This document shows, one piece after another, positions 33,761 through 46,670 of a stretch of DNA of 64,000 nt. Origin of the DNA: Coriolopsis trogii (Eukaryota; Basidiomycota; Agaricomycetes; Polyporales; Polyporaceae); contig JAHYIO010000008.1 in assembly GCA_020543525.1 (NCBI GenBank), forward strand, positions 1,072,348 to 1,136,347, in the 5' to 3' direction. Position numbers and translations under genes: made by a program. The stretch's first letter is position 1, and every line of letters starts with the position of its first letter. Under the pieces are notes generated by a model. It did no database searches and had not been told where the DNA came from. It saw nothing but the letters and a program-made list of their open reading frames with translations.

Positions 33761-36220
33761 ACTCATGCAGTGACGAGCCTTCGCGGGGGTGGGATGCAAG
33801 CCAGGGGGCGAACTAGAACATACCAGTCTATGGCACTCTGCTATGCGGAGCGCGTCAGACAGGGACAACGTGAGATGCTGCACTCGCGCTACAGATATCA
33901 TATCACACTCACCTAACACATCTACAGTGTTGTTCGACTCCAGGTGTTGGTATTGGCGAGGTGACCCCCCGTCAGCGATTGGGCGGGGCAGGGCCACAAT
34001 GTCGGCGTGAATATGGCATGAATGGGCTTAACGGCCCATGGCTACCACAGAAGCAAAAGGCACCAGGGTAGATGTACTGGCTGTCAAGCATAGGATTGTG
34101 ATCCCGTACGCCTTCGGGGTCAATAACAACAGCGGCCGGAGCCCGGCCATGTATTGAACAGACTCCAAGAGATGACCTGACGTTGTTGGTGAACAAATTT
34201 TCATGCCAGGGCGAGGTTGAGCCAGTTGTTGGCCCTTATACAAGCCAAGAGGGTGTTCCGATCGCAGGCGGATAGGATAAGGACGAGAACGTCGTAGTCC
34301 AGTAGTCGCAGCGACATAGCAGTGCCAGACGATCCAGCCGTCTGATAACATTAGCATACACCAGCTACCAAAGCCCTAGTACTCACAGTCGTTGCACAGT
34401 GATACATCTAGATGTGGCAAGATGTAGCCTGGTGATGGACGGTGAACATGTAGGAATGAAGGATGCGGTCGAGTCCTGTACGGATACTCGGCAGCGACTG
34501 TGTCTGCTGCCAGGCTTCAGCCGTTCACTTGCACAGGTTACGTCTTCCGTCGCGAAGTCCGCAAGCCCAAGCGTGAGATCGTCAATACTATATGGCAGAT
34601 TTCCGTGAGCATCTGTAAGATGGAGTAACTTTGACACATACTAGTTGCAGTCATCACCACCGATGGCATAGGAACCGTTATCCCTGAGCGTGCGTCTGCA
34701 CTGTGCAGTTTGCTGGGCTATTATAAAGGTGAGCAGTTTTCTCCCCTGGCCTCCGCGTAACACGACACGTCACGAAAACACCCCTCATCAGATCTCAATT
34801 CCAAGTTCAAATCTGCGTCAAGGCCGATAGGAGATCTTCAGAGCAGATCCATACTTTGCTAAAACGGATACGGAGAGAGGTCTTACCGGAAGACTCACAA
34901 TCCTCAGCTGCGACCATCTGCCACCGCTGCCATTGCCGCCAACACCTCGCCGTTGTGGTTGTGGCGCTGGCACCTGAAATTGTTGAGGCGCTCATAGTGC
35001 AGCGTGTGGAAGGAAGCAAGGGGAACAAGTAGTTTGCTTATATATCGCAATGAATATCGACAACCAGACCAAACTCTAGTACTACAAAACAGTATCTGGG
35101 TGCATTGAGTAAGCATTGTGCGTCGAAGTGCAGTCTCGACATGACAAGAAAGAGACTCACATCAATCATACTCGTCGATGAGCGGTTCCCATTCTTGCAC
35201 AAAATGTGCCAAGGAACGGTGCATGGAAAGCGATCTTGGCCTCGTGCGATTTGATGTACTGTTAGATCGGGATTCTCGGAGATGACAGTGCGCCGTCGTC
35301 GCTATCGCACTGCCACGCACATTGAAACCCTGCTGCCGCCGCAGCACATTGAAACCCTGCTGCCGCCGCAAGGATTCGTATGGAAGGGCACAGGAGTAAA
35401 TGTCACAGACTGGGGAAAGCAGCGAGGGGCGCACATCTCCGAACCTCTGAGCGATCCGAAGTTGTGCTTTCAAGTTCCTGTCGAGGACCTTCGGAGGGTA
35501 AGCAGCCCCGATACGATACGAATGAGTTTCCAGCTGACTTTGACCTCGTCGCGTCTTTGGACCAAAACTGCAGGTGAAATGGCGACATGTGGCTGTACGA
35601 CTGTTTTTGTTGTGCTAGTCGTCGCCGGTATCGATGCCTGCTGCCGCCGAGAATCCAGAGCCAAGTCGGCCGACGCAGCATATGTTAGGTGAATCGTAAA
35701 TCTGGAATGATAGATCCCGAATGTGAGAGACCGAAAAGAGGGGGCAAGGCTTCGAGCTCTGGCTATCCGGGATTGTGCTGTCGAAGTCTTGTGGCTCGCC
35801 GAACAGCAATCCCACGTAAGCTCTTGCGTTCAAAGGATTTGCTACCACGGGGGCCTGAATGAGGATGCAGTGCGAGGACTCACCGTGTGTGATGCCATTC
35901 GCGTAGTCACCGTGCACGAAACTATCCTCGGATTGAATGTCATGTGGGGTCAGCTTGCACAATCAGCCTGGGGTCACATACCGTCTATTGACAACGCAAG
36001 ATATTCTCGATGCATACCATACGGAGTCGATGGTAGTAAGATGTGAAGGGCAGCGGAGTCGTGCAAACTCGCAATCCCAGCATCACCGTGTGACACTGCC
36101 ACGCAATCCGCCTGTCACGTGATCCCCAAATCGCACCCATCTCAACAAGCGCGGTATAAAATCGCACAACCCACGATATCACATTTCCTACTGCCAAAAC
36201 ACCTCGTCGCATCAATCTAG
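33761..36220. other. Gene-free stretch with a small tandem repeat
   Basis: No gene recognised on either strand. A 27-bp direct tandem duplication (unit contains ATTGAAACCCTGCTGCCGCC) occupies 35317-35370. Confidence 0.35.
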
Positions 36221-37323
36221 CTACTCTAGCAGTCCCGCAGCATCCAACTTCTCGGCGATGGCCTCGCGTCTAGCTCCAATCGCCAAGCCATACTCCTCCA
36301 AGACGTCAACATTCAATCCTATCAACGCGTGCGCAAGGTCTACGTCTTCATGAGCACCCCGAAAGCGGTCACCTTCAGCCCAGGGTGCGCTCATGTACTC
36401 CCACAAGATGTCCCTCAAGGTCTCCATCCTCACCATGAGAAGCTTAAGCGAACATATGCCCTGCGACAGCTGCGCGAGTGCCGCGCAGAGGTCAACAACC
36501 TTGACTCTCTGGCACTGGAGCTCCTTGTCCGAGTCGGAGGCGAGCCTCTCGAAGAGGTTGAGGAGTTCCATGGCGGTCGCTATAACGCGTTCCATCTCCG
36601 CACTGATGAAGCGCGAGGAGTCTTGAGTGGACGCCGAAGACATGGCCACGACGGGCTCGAAGGACAAGACGACCCGTCCGATCACAGGTGGAACGTGCGT
36701 GGCGAAGGAGGTTCCCACCATAACAGTACGGTATATAGCTGTGAGCCTATATATATGTACACATCAGCTATCGACCCGTACGCACGATACAGAACATACC
36801 TCGTCGCGGTAAGCTCGATGTGAGTGAGAAGGCGGTACAGTTCCAACGACATGGAGCGGGACTTCTGGCTTATCGCCATCAGGAGTGCCACCTCTCCATA
36901 ACCGTGCTTTTTGGGGGCGCTGTCTTCGGCGAGAAGGATGTATGCGTCGGCAGCCAGAGCAACGTCGGCGGCATCTGCAACCGCTAGGAAGAACATGGAC
37001 GGTTCCATGGACCGCGAGAGGTCGGAAAGCTGTGCGATGTAGTAGCCTTGATGGGTGATGAGATTGAGGAGGGTGCTATTGACTGGGTGGGACGGGGCGC
37101 AGACAAAAGAGATGGTGGAAAGTGGCCAGGAAAGACAGACGGTTGCGAGGATCGCCTCCTCGATACTTCCAATTGAGGCCTGCACATGGGCGTCGGACAT
37201 GTCGAGATGTAGATTGTTGACAGAGGACAGGAATGCCGGATACGGCGAGACGGCGTACAACAAAGGCAGAACAATGGTGTGGCATAGCACGACGAGGATG
37301 ACTTCAGGCACGTATCGTTGCAT
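36221..37323 (-). CDS. Hypothetical two-exon protein
   Basis: Exon 1 is 36800-37323 and exon 2 is 36221-36746, joined in phase by an intron with a GTATGT donor and an ATATAG acceptor. The product is about 350 residues. The first 30 residues (MQRYVPEVILVVLCHTIVLP) are hydrophobic and could be a signal anchor. The rest is predicted helical and leucine/alanine-rich, for example MERVIATAMELLNLFERLAS. An in-frame stop precedes the ATG, and a GTAAGG..CCCCAG intron ends exactly before it, so there is probably an intron in the 5' leader. I do not recognise the family. Confidence 0.55.
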
Positions 37324-39246
37324 CTGGGGACACTAATGAGAACGTTGATACAGGGATATGCTGCCGCCTTACCTTGAGAGTGTGATTCTAGAAGAGGGTG
37401 CAGGAGAGAGCAGGACGAAAGGATGAGAGTGCAGACACGCCGTCCAGTGGCACATAAATATCGGCGGCTATCGTGTAGATGTCTTCGGAGGCCTCATGTT
37501 CGATCGAGATCTAATGGTGTCGCGGCCTGGGCAAGGCAAGGCTGAGCGATAATAAGCATTGAGGGAGATGATTATCGAGGCTATATAGACGAAGGATCAA
37601 GAGAGAATTGAAGAGAAGAGAGTTACTTTGCCGGCCGTGGGCGCGGATTCAACGTCGAATGGCGGCTATGGTGAGGTAGACATACAAACTCAGCATTCAA
37701 TATTCCGAATTTGAATCAAGAAGCCATACACTGCGCCACAAGTTAGTGGATTCATGACTAGCAGGACGACGAATGGGGAGCGAGGAAACGTACGCGCCTG
37801 TCGTCGGCTCTCTTGGAGATGTAAATCGACCCCCTATAGATGAAGTAAATATGAACTCAGCGGCGCTTTGAGCAGGCGACGCGAAAGTGTCCCCCGATAA
37901 CCTGCATACGTATCCGACAACAATGCGCTCACCATATACTGGCCCCTGCCGACCGAATTCTCCCGTATCCACGCAGATGCCCACAGGGTAGTGGCTCTTC
38001 CAGGCTCAGGTCCGGTTACGGCTCTGGGAAGTTCCCTGCTATCCTTTGTTGAGCGGCAGGGGGCACCTTCGCTGAGGGGCACTAGCGGATGGCCATAGCC
38101 AGCAAAAAGCAAGGACTGGGTCTGAGTCGTCTGACGGATACCACCACCGCCGCTCAGCGCTCAGCGCTCAGCGTCGAGCGCCCACAAATGAGCCGATTGC
38201 CAATATGGGAGATCGCCCCCGCGTGCAGTCTGCCCCGTCATCCATCAAGTCCTACGACGCCAACCCTCCTGACGCATACAACATTCGCTAGGTACACCAA
38301 TTAAGACTGTATTCGGGGACTTGCCGACGCCTAGTGTTCTCATCCAAGCACTGATGCATCACTCCCCGCTTTGGGGGAACGTCCAAGCTCTGAAAAAGAT
38401 GCTAATTGAGGTGGAGAAGAATCTGAAAGTCCTTCAGGATGCTCATTCCTACATTTAGAAGGAGGTGACATAACTCGAAGTTCGATGCATCCTGACGGGC
38501 GAATACCATCGGCTTATGGAGCGGAGCCCCACTATCAAGGCGGCACCGGCATGCTCGAGGCCGGCAACGTACACGGTCCAAGGGATCAAGTGAAACCACG
38601 TCGCTTCAAGAGTATGCTGACTGTTTGCTATCTGTATGCTCTCTTCGCCCGTTGTTTGCGCGGAGGTCAGAGCCGAATACCGCCGCCGCTACGCGACTAT
38701 CCAGAGCTATGTCCCATGCGGCCGTGCATTCTCTCTAAATACCTTTCGATAATCCTGCGGGAGCAGACATACAGGATTGAATATCCTACCCATGCGAGCT
38801 ATTCAAAAGCCAATGCATTCGTGCTTGACAAGCGGTAAGAATAGTGAGAGCGAGGAAGGAAAATAATTGGACCCGAAGGAGTGTGGCTGTAGGCTACCGT
38901 GATCAACACGTGGCTTAAGGAGTGTACGGACAGAGAGCGCCGGGAGTATAAACGTACAGGGGGAACGATACTACGGTACACATAAATGGCAGGAGACAGG
39001 GGGGAAGGCGAGTGGGCTGAATGGAGCCCGTAGAACATGTCATATCAATGACATAACGGCATACAGCAGCCGATCGAGAAGATGCATAGGGGGGACGGAC
39101 AAGGAATGAGAACATATGAAGGAGAGACATATTGGGATAGAGGAGGTTGCAAGCGGAGTGCATGAGCGAAAACTAGACATAGCTGGAAGGAGATGCTTCG
39201 GTAAGAGAGGACGGGAGGGCAAACGTTCGTTCGTGCGCACGCATGT
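37324..39246. other. Gene-free stretch
   Basis: Contains the leader intron of the preceding gene (about 37325-37372) and a short GCTCAGC triplication near 38153-38175. No other coding or element signal. Confidence 0.35.
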
Positions 39247-42175
39247 TCAAGCCGCCGGTTGAGATCTAGAAGCAATCGTGAGCAAGGTTGCAAGCCTGAG
39301 GGAGGTGGACGTACGTGTAGTTCTGGATTTCCGCCGAATGGTTGAAGTCGTAGGTGTCGTCCATCCTGGCGCGGAGAATGTCCCGGTGGTAAGGTGTCAA
39401 CGAGTTCAACCACTGCTTGTCGTAAGCGTTCCAAGGGAGACCGCGAACAGGAGGACGATGCATCGACACAACTGAGGACGGAGACCGAGCGTGAGGTTGC
39501 GCGCCGCTCATGCTGCCGAGGCGGGCGATACCGTACACCCTGTCGAACAAACGTAACCAGGGAGCCAGAATCGGGTTCCTCCACGGCTTCCGCAAGATGC
39601 GGTAATGCAAAGTACCGTTGGGTTCGTGATCGGACTCGTCTGAGCTCATACCGTGGGGACCGAGAGATTGTAAAATGGGGATATGAACTGTCAGTTCCGG
39701 GAACAAGGCAGCCGCTGCGAGACGTCGATGCCAAAGCTGGAACAGGGTCAGCCGGGTCGAGTAGAAGGGGACCAAGTAGACGTACGTTGCGCTGGCGTTC
39801 GGACCGGTTTGCAGACTTCCTACGTCGCTCCACAGCTGCCGCACCTTCCGTAGATTGCTGGTAATCACGGCACAGGTACCTCAGGTGACTCTGGAAGACC
39901 TTCCGGAGCTGCTCCTCATCCACAGTAGGGTGGAGGGTCAAGTAGTGAGTGACAAACAGTTCAACGACCGCAGCATTCCAGGGGGAAGAAACACTGCCGG
40001 ACAGGTCAACGCGGAAGTCCTCGATCGTGCATGGGGGTCCCGTCAATGGGTCGTAGTCCTCTACATCAGCGTCGGCCGCGATGGCTGCATCGGGAATGGG
40101 ATCCTTGGACGACTTCCGCCCCATGAGATCCCTCAGAGCCTTCCTGACCTCCGCCTATCATACGACGTACAACTCGTCAGCCAGATTGACTATGAAGAAA
40201 CAGTTGTAGAACTTACAAGGAAGGCATTCAGAACTGGGTCGCGAGAGGCAGGGAGCGCCGTCGGCTCGGGATCGCGAGCATGCCTCCGCCGAAGCCTGGC
40301 CGTGGTGGCAGCATCGGGCGTTCCCGGACTAGCATTGCCTTTCTGAGGCGTGGAATAAGCCTCCGGCGTCTCATTCGCTTTGGCTGCAGCGAAACCGCGC
40401 GCCTGCATGGTTGAGAAGAACTGGGTCTGCTCGCCCACCAGAGAGACAAGCCTGCCCATGCTGTTGTTCAATTGATGGAGGGAGAGCTGAATGTCTGCTA
40501 GTTCCGCTTGAGTCACAAACGACTAGAGGGCGTCATCTTAGTAATGAGAGCCCAACAGCGTGCAAGAATAGCTCACCGATGGAGTGGGTGTAGTAACACG
40601 ACCTGCATGCTTGTTTCGCGGGAGTGGTGGGTGCCGGCTGCCGGCGGGGGGAGTAGACTCGTCATCCATCTCCGATACGCCGGGAGTCTCCTCGCGGCGA
40701 GGAGCCGCTGGCGTCTCCCGTTCTTTACCCTTTCTGGAGCTCTGCGGTTCAATATCCTCCATCTGGTCATCCGAGCTTGGTTCATCGTTACGACGTTGGG
40801 GCTTCTTAAGTGGATGTACACCCTTACGAGGAGCGCGAGGGTTTGATCCGTTACCTTGGCCGCTCGTCAGCGCAGCGGTCGCGTAGGCCCGACCCCTCGC
40901 ATCCGCGTCGGGACCCACAGCCCGCTGAGAAGCCTCGTCCTCCTCCTCTTCGATCTCGTCCATGAGCTGCCGGCGTAAATCGCGTCCTGCAGAGCGAGAA
41001 GTCGACGGACGTTTTCCCAACGTACTGGTTACTCCAACGCTTCCTTGACCTGCGGTTGTTCGTCAGTCAGCGGTCGCCGAGATGGACTCATCAAGACACG
41101 CACCGGGGGGCGCTGAGATAGCCCTTTGATTGACAATGCCGTTGGTGACGGGACCAACAGACGACAAACCACTGAGGGTCAACGTATTGCTAGTGCGTCT
41201 GTTGAACAGGGAAAAATCGGGGTACATGGCAGCGAAACCAGGCTGGTCAGGACCTTCTGGCCCAAGAGGCGGATCATCGCGAGCATTTCTCTTGCGCTTA
41301 AATTGAGTCGGGATGTCCTTGCCCTGCATGTCATGGTCGGCGTCTTCGCCGTCCGTCTCCGGCTGGGCCCTCTTCGTACGGGTAAAGAAACTATGTGACT
41401 AGATCGGTACTGTGCTCATGCACCGAAGAGAAATGCGCGCATACCTTCCGGACATAGAGTACCTTGCTGCGAGGCCCTCGAAGTACTCACGCATGGCTAC
41501 CAATATGCAAGAAAATCAATATCATGTCGAAGGGGAACGCTGATTCTACGCACATCGATCGTCTGGACCAAAGGTGATAGTGGGTCCGGATGGACCGGCG
41601 CTGATGGTGAGTGTGCCAGTACCGTGGAGTCCGCCTGATCCAGCGGTGACAGTCCCTGCGCCGTCGGAGAAACCGCTTTCACCGTTGACGGGACCGCCAG
41701 ACCCAGGACCGACGCCGACGGTGTTTGCGCCCTGTGAGGGACCGCCTGCACCATCGACGGGACCGCCAGATCCAGCGCCGACGCCGACGGTGTTTGCGCC
41801 CTGTGAGGGGCCGCCTGCACCATCGACGGAACCGCCAGATCCAGCGCCGACGCCGACGGTGTTTGCGCCCTGTGAGGGACCGCCTGCACCATCGACGGAA
41901 CCGCTAGACCCTGCGCCGTTGAAGCGTCTGTCCGGGTTTGCGAGGCTGCCTGTGCCTGCGCGACTAATCAGCATCGTCAGGAGTGCACAAGTGAAAAATC
42001 ACCACTGACCAGGACTACCGGGAGGTGTTGTGGAAGCTCCCGTTACCACATTCATCAGGCGACGGGTAAGCCTATCTAAGGATGGATCATTCAAGCTGTG
42101 CTCGTCCCTCAATACTTGATACTCACTATTGAGTATCGCGTGCGCGTTCTGCGTTGCGTTATTGCCGTCGGTCAT
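39247..42175 (-). CDS. Basidiomycete-specific low-complexity protein, unknown function
   Basis: Multi-exon minus-strand gene starting MTDGNNATQNAHAILNSEYQ at 42175. A second exon encodes 23-residue repeats (unit LAVPSMVQAVPHRAQTPSAS plus ALD) from the 69-bp tandem repeat. Further exons give an acidic/charged, intrinsically disordered middle (LMDEIEEEEDEASQ, SSDDQMEDIEPQSS), a helix ELADIQLSLHQLNNSMGRLV, then a conserved C-terminal region: WNAAVVELFVTHYLTLHP, QSHLRYLCRDYQQ, RNLFH-like splice to HRRLAAAALFPEL, GPHGMSSDESDHE, RKPWRNPILAPWLRLFD, GLPWNAYDKQWLNSL. I associate this C-terminal layout with a multicopy basidiomycete family whose role is unknown. The last exon is uncertain: a strong GTACGT donor gives a stop at 39247; reading through ends at 39266. 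Confidence 0.55.
41640..41915. repeat. 69-bp tandem repeat, three good copies plus one degenerate
   Basis: Copies begin at 41709, 41778 and 41847, each starting CCGACGCCGACGGTGTTTGC, with a degenerate copy to the left. It is read as a 23-residue repeat by the minus-strand gene that spans it. Confidence 0.85.
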
Positions 42176-42768
42176 GACTGCGCGAGAAAGGTTGAGTGAG
42201 GAGGTGTTGTGGTGTGGAGGCTCGTAGGAGTTTTGGTGTTGAGCTTTCGGCAGCAACTACTCAGGCTTTATGGTCCTAGAGCAGACAACGGCAGAGTATT
42301 TTCCACGCCTCTCAGTCCTCGAGTCGCTCCCCATGCTCGATTATGAACAAAGGAGTAGGAGGGACAGACTAATCGAGGCCGACATCGGAGCAGTACAAAG
42401 CTGCCTGAACAGAGAAGTCGTGCGGCACAGGCACAATGCAGGATTCAGGTGAATGGTATCGAGGTGGTGAAGGGACATTGACGGGTTGCGAAGTGAAGGG
42501 AGGTGCGTCGTTCATGACTTTGGGGGCAGGCGACCACGATGCATCCGATAGATGGGCGCCAGTGGTCGCAGCGCCAATTTCGAATTTGGGCCCGCCATGG
42601 TGATGGGCGCCACACGGGTGTCCGGGAGCGAATGTATCTCAACCCAGAGGAGGCAGCTACGCGACGACAAGAATACATTGCAAGAAACGGACGGTACACG
42701 CTGGTCTACGATATGTTCAGAGAAGAAGTCCTGCCCATATGTTGGCCTCCAGAAACCCTCTCCCAGTA

Positions 42769-44155
42769 TCATGCTGGGGCTAGCAAAAGGCCGGTCTCAG
42801 CGATGAAACGTTCAGCAGTCTCGATGATTGGCCCCGACGCCTTGCAGCGCAACGTCAACCAACATGTCGTTGTGGTGAGTTGTGTCAACGCTCACCTCAA
42901 TGATGACATGGCTAAGCTTCGTCAGCGCTTCGTATTCTGCGAAGGCCACGTACATCGAGTCGAGCGAAATTTCCTCGTGGTTGGCACCGGCTTGACAAAC
43001 GCAAATGGCGCTCGGAGTCCCAAGCGCGTATTCGAGCAAGGCCTAGAGTAATCATAAAGATGAGTCGAGGTTGTCAAGAAGACCTCTGATGTGTCCTACC
43101 CTCATCAAGCCCAACGCATTGTCATGGTCAGCCTGTTGGGCTTCGATGAGCCGGAGAGCAGAATCGAGTTGCGCTGCCGCGGCTTCGCAATCTTCCACCC
43201 GCACGCGCTGATCTGGGGAGGCAAACCAGCTTGTCGCAAGGTTGTCGCCAGATGCGAGGGCCTCGTCGACGAGGGTGACGCGTTCTTCAGAGTGTCGCCG
43301 AAGACGTTCAACGACAGGAGCGATTTGACGCTCAAAATTCTGCGCAGGAATGCGTCGATCGCGGATCAAACGCAAGCACTTCTTCAGGTCCTCCTTTGCA
43401 ACGATGTCAGTGGAGGCTGCTGTTGAGCATCAAAGAGTCTCACCTCATCCGCCAGGATGTAGAAGCATTTTTTGTACTGACTGAACCCCTCCCTGATCCT
43501 GTTGACGTCATTCAACAGCTTGTCCTTGACACGTCCAAGCTCAGGCTTGTGCTCGCGGAGGAAGATGACATCCGGAATCGTTAGGGCATTGCTCATGATA
43601 AGCCTAGCCTCCATGTCGCAGAACTAGGGAATGGTGAGTGCTAACAGCGAGTACAAGGCAGGACTCTAGGCGTACTTGATCATATAGGGTTTGGACCTTG
43701 TTAACGTTCTTCACAGCCCGAACGATGAGGGAGAGCAGCAAGCCGGTGGCACAACGCGAAGCAACTCCGGGAGGCTGTATCTTTCCGCCGGGGCCACTAC
43801 TATCTTCTGCATGCCCCGCGCCTCCCGGACGGCCATAGAACATTCGTAAGTCGTGCGAAAACAGGCGCAGCTTCGAACGCAGCTCATCGACGTGGGCATG
43901 GTTGTGGCCAGCGAGTCGGGCTGCGAGGATGGACGACCACATCTCCATGTCTTCTGGGAGGTTAAACGTCTCACGAAGCCTACATGGAGACAGGTTGTCA
44001 TTGCCAGTTGCGTTACTCAGGACATGCGGGTAACGACCAAGCGGATCTCGAACTTACGCTGTAATCGTCGCCTCAACATTCTCGGCCGTGGCACGAAGGG
44101 CGTCTTCTTTGGCCATGATGCGGTCCATCGCCTCTTCCGGGGTGAGATAGGACAT
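42769..44155 (-). CDS. CC-L: helical coiled-coil-type protein, left module
   Basis: Exons (5' to 3') 44058-44155, 43676-43979, 43444-43623, 43100-43393, 42896-43042, 42769-42840; 364 residues. The sequence is almost wholly charged helix, for example DALRATAENVEATITALRET, HVDELRSKLRLFSHDLRMF and VVERLRRHSEERVTLVDEAL. It is a paralog of CC-R at 57816-59279. Exon 1 is 98 bp, the exon ending ILADE is 180 bp and the next 294 bp in both. Aligned blocks include LRETFNLPEDMEMW with LREEYTLKTDVLSW, and HEEISLDSMYVAF with GEELTLDRMEQAY. CC-R has one extra intron. No known domain recognised. It lies 342 bp downstream of TM-L on the same strand. Confidence 0.75.
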
Positions 44156-44497
44156 GGCAGTGGGGTGAACTTGATGAAAAGAAGGAAAAGGATGAGCAGG
44201 AGGGTAAATTCGGTCGTTCAGCTACGTTAGGATGGTACTAGAAAGGAGGCAAGACGAGGCGTCAAGCCGCTTGCCAATGATATAGGAATGTGCCACTTGC
44301 CGGACCCTTCTCGACCGTGACACTTGCCACGAGGCCCCTAGAGAGTCCTCCCTGCAATCAACATCTAGATATAGCTCGACATCCGCAAAGATGTATCATG
44401 TATCAATCGGTAAGAATGCGCTTCGAGGCCTGCTATCCCATTGTCTCACCGGGCCCGAAGGGTGATTTATCATTATAAACATCGACAAAACTGTAGA

Positions 44498-45448
44498 CTA
44501 CTCGATGCAATGTACAAGGATAGCATGAAAGTCAACAAATGTCAGACAGAACCATATGAGGATTATCGCGAGGACCATGAAGGCAAGAAATACGAGGGCC
44601 GCCGCGATGTGATGACAAGCGTTCACGAAGTAGTCACCCGCGTGAAACATGAAGGCATCGAAGTCGTTCACATCCGCAAGCTCTGAATTATAGCCGAGTA
44701 GTCCGTCGGCGAGGGCTAGGACACTCTGCAATGAGAGCGCGGGAGAGGGAATAGGAGCGGCCTGTGGTATGAGTGATAGTGAGTTGAGGGAGCCGCAATG
44801 GAGGTAATCCCCATGCCCTACCTGCTCATTGAGGCCACCAACGAAGACGACGAAGCACTGTGGGTTCTCCAAGCATTCGCGTTCAATGTACCCTGACCGA
44901 AGCGTCCATACATCAGATGGTGACACATCAATATGAGAACATTGGCTCACACGCAAGGGCCTTCATGTAAAGGGCACGCAAAACTTTAGCACTGACGACA
45001 ATCTCGCCAGACTCCGGTCGACGGCGGTCATCCTGCGGGAGTGTGGGTCAGCATAGCGAGACCGTGATAGTGGGCCCACGTACCAATGCGAGAGAAACCT
45101 GAAGCCCTAGCACTCGCACCACATATGATGCGGTTGTGGTGACGTGGATACGTGAAGTGGAATCCAAACGCGGGCCATCAATCTGAGGGTAGCCATTGAC
45201 ACCAGTAGAGCGCGCAACGTAGCTTTCCTTCTGCGAGCATGGTGAGCTTGAAGCCATGGTAGAAAGAGGGTAGTGAAAGAAAGACTTACCGCCGACATGA
45301 GCGCAATATCTGGACGGTCAGAACCAGTAGAGGATGAGCCAAGCCCAGTCGAGACGATCGCCTCGTCTTGAACGTCTTCTCCTGCGGATACGACTTTCGG
45401 AGTGTTGTGCATACTGTCAGAATGATTCGAGGGCGACATGTCAGCCAT
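44498..45448 (-). CDS. TM-L: single-pass membrane protein, left module
   Basis: Exons 45290-45448, 45084-45230, 44951-45032, 44822-44892, 44498-44761 give 240 residues. The first 28 residues (MADMSPSNHSDSMHNTPKVV onward) are encoded inside the left inverted-repeat arm and are identical to TM-R; after VQD the two proteins diverge. Exon 2 is 147 bp and exon 4 is 71 bp in both genes, with identical phases. A tryptophan codon is split by intron 3 in both (ALAW-YIEREC versus AVAW-YLKKRG). One membrane segment, AALVFLAFMVLAIILIWF, lies near residues 205-228 with a short tail after it. There is no obvious signal peptide, so tail-anchoring is possible. Family unknown. An upstream in-frame ATG exists at 45598, but I take 45448. 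Confidence 0.75.
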
Positions 45449-46670
45449 GGTATGATACAGGAGGCCTAGGAAAGAGAGAGTGTTGTGTGATGTGAGTAGT
45501 TTTCTGTCGGTCGCGCACGCGAGGAATGGGCGGGAACGGGGAAGACGGTCTACGGAAAAGGGTTCACACAGCACACGCAGCGAGTCAACGAGTGGCACAT
45601 CCCCAATCGGCGGGAGATCTCATAGGAGAACACGCGTACGGTGCGTCTTTTGCCCCCGAGTGGCACATCCCCCCGATTGACATGCATACTCAGCACGACA
45701 TCAACTTCGAAGCCGCACCATGCCTAGATCATGCGGAAACGTTTGCGGACTCGCGCAGTATAGCAACGCCTGAGGTCTAGTGAGGACTCATTCGTACATG
45801 CACGATTGCGCTGTCGGCTGGTTGTTGGCCTCAAAATCGAAGTCAGGAAAGTCTGGCATTCAGCCTTGAAACGAACTGAACGGTCGGTGAGTTGTGATGG
45901 TCATGAACGCGGCGTGTGGGAACAAAGGAGACAATATTTGGACAAATCTAGGTGCAAGGCTATGGGATGGCCGCCTCGCGGCGCCGCTGCTATCACTGAC
46001 TGTCCGGATGACGCTCCGCCCTCCACCGGCGGCGTAATACACGGTCCATGTGCTAGTCCTAGTATGTCCTATGACGACCAGAAAGTTGGGAGGGGACTTA
46101 CTGGGAGCATAGCGTGTCGCCAGACGTGAAGCCTCCGGCGCGCGCATACGTGCGCAACTAGTGTGGCCACTCCATGGACAGTAGACGGACAGATAGAATG
46201 ATCTCTAGGTCTAGCCAGCCTAAGATTCCAGCGCAGACTGCAAGGTGACACGAATAGAGGCTGATTAGAGGAGCTCTAACAGAGGCTGGCGGCAAGCACC
46301 AGAGACATGCCCGTCGCAATCGACGTGGTGTTTCCGTCGCAATCAACGTGGTGTTTCCTAATTTGTGTGGCGAGGACGTCTGTCCTATCACGTGACCCGT
46401 AAGCTAGCCTCCCTGACCTTAACCCCGAGCTCAATGTCTCTCGTCCATCGACACGCTCCTCCTCTCTCAATACCACAATCCCTCCTCTTCTTTGTTACTC
46501 TCTGAAGATCGCATGGAGTCTACCTAGCACGCGGCGTCTCGGACGCAGTGATAACAATGCGCGATCCCTGACTTCCCTCCCCCTACGCCTGCCCATCGTC
46601 GTTCCGTCTCGTCCCCTCCTGTACGCGTACTGCGACTTGTCTCTGTCCTGCTCCCCCCGCCATTATGCCT
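45363..46670. repeat. Left arm of 1.3-kb inverted repeat (divergent promoter)
   Basis: Reverse-complement match to 55202-56508. I noticed about six differences: three single-base indels (a C run near 45669, an A near 45842, a C near 46287) and three substitutions (near 45482, 45797, 46631). That is roughly 99.5% identity. The arm starts within codon 29 of TM-L, covers the whole 1.2-kb divergent intergenic region and ends two codons into S-L. It carries a CACGTG box near 46387. A 105-codon frame in the right arm is broken by an indel here, so the arm itself is not coding in its middle. Confidence 0.93.
46310..46357. repeat. 23-bp tandem direct repeat in the divergent promoter
   Basis: Two adjacent copies of GTCGCAATCRACGTGGTGTT plus TCC, differing at one position. 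Present in the other arm too (around 55515-55562). A 16-bp direct repeat, CGAGTGGCACATCCCC, also occurs twice about 66 bp apart near 45588 and 45655. Both are candidate regulator-binding sites. Confidence 0.6.
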
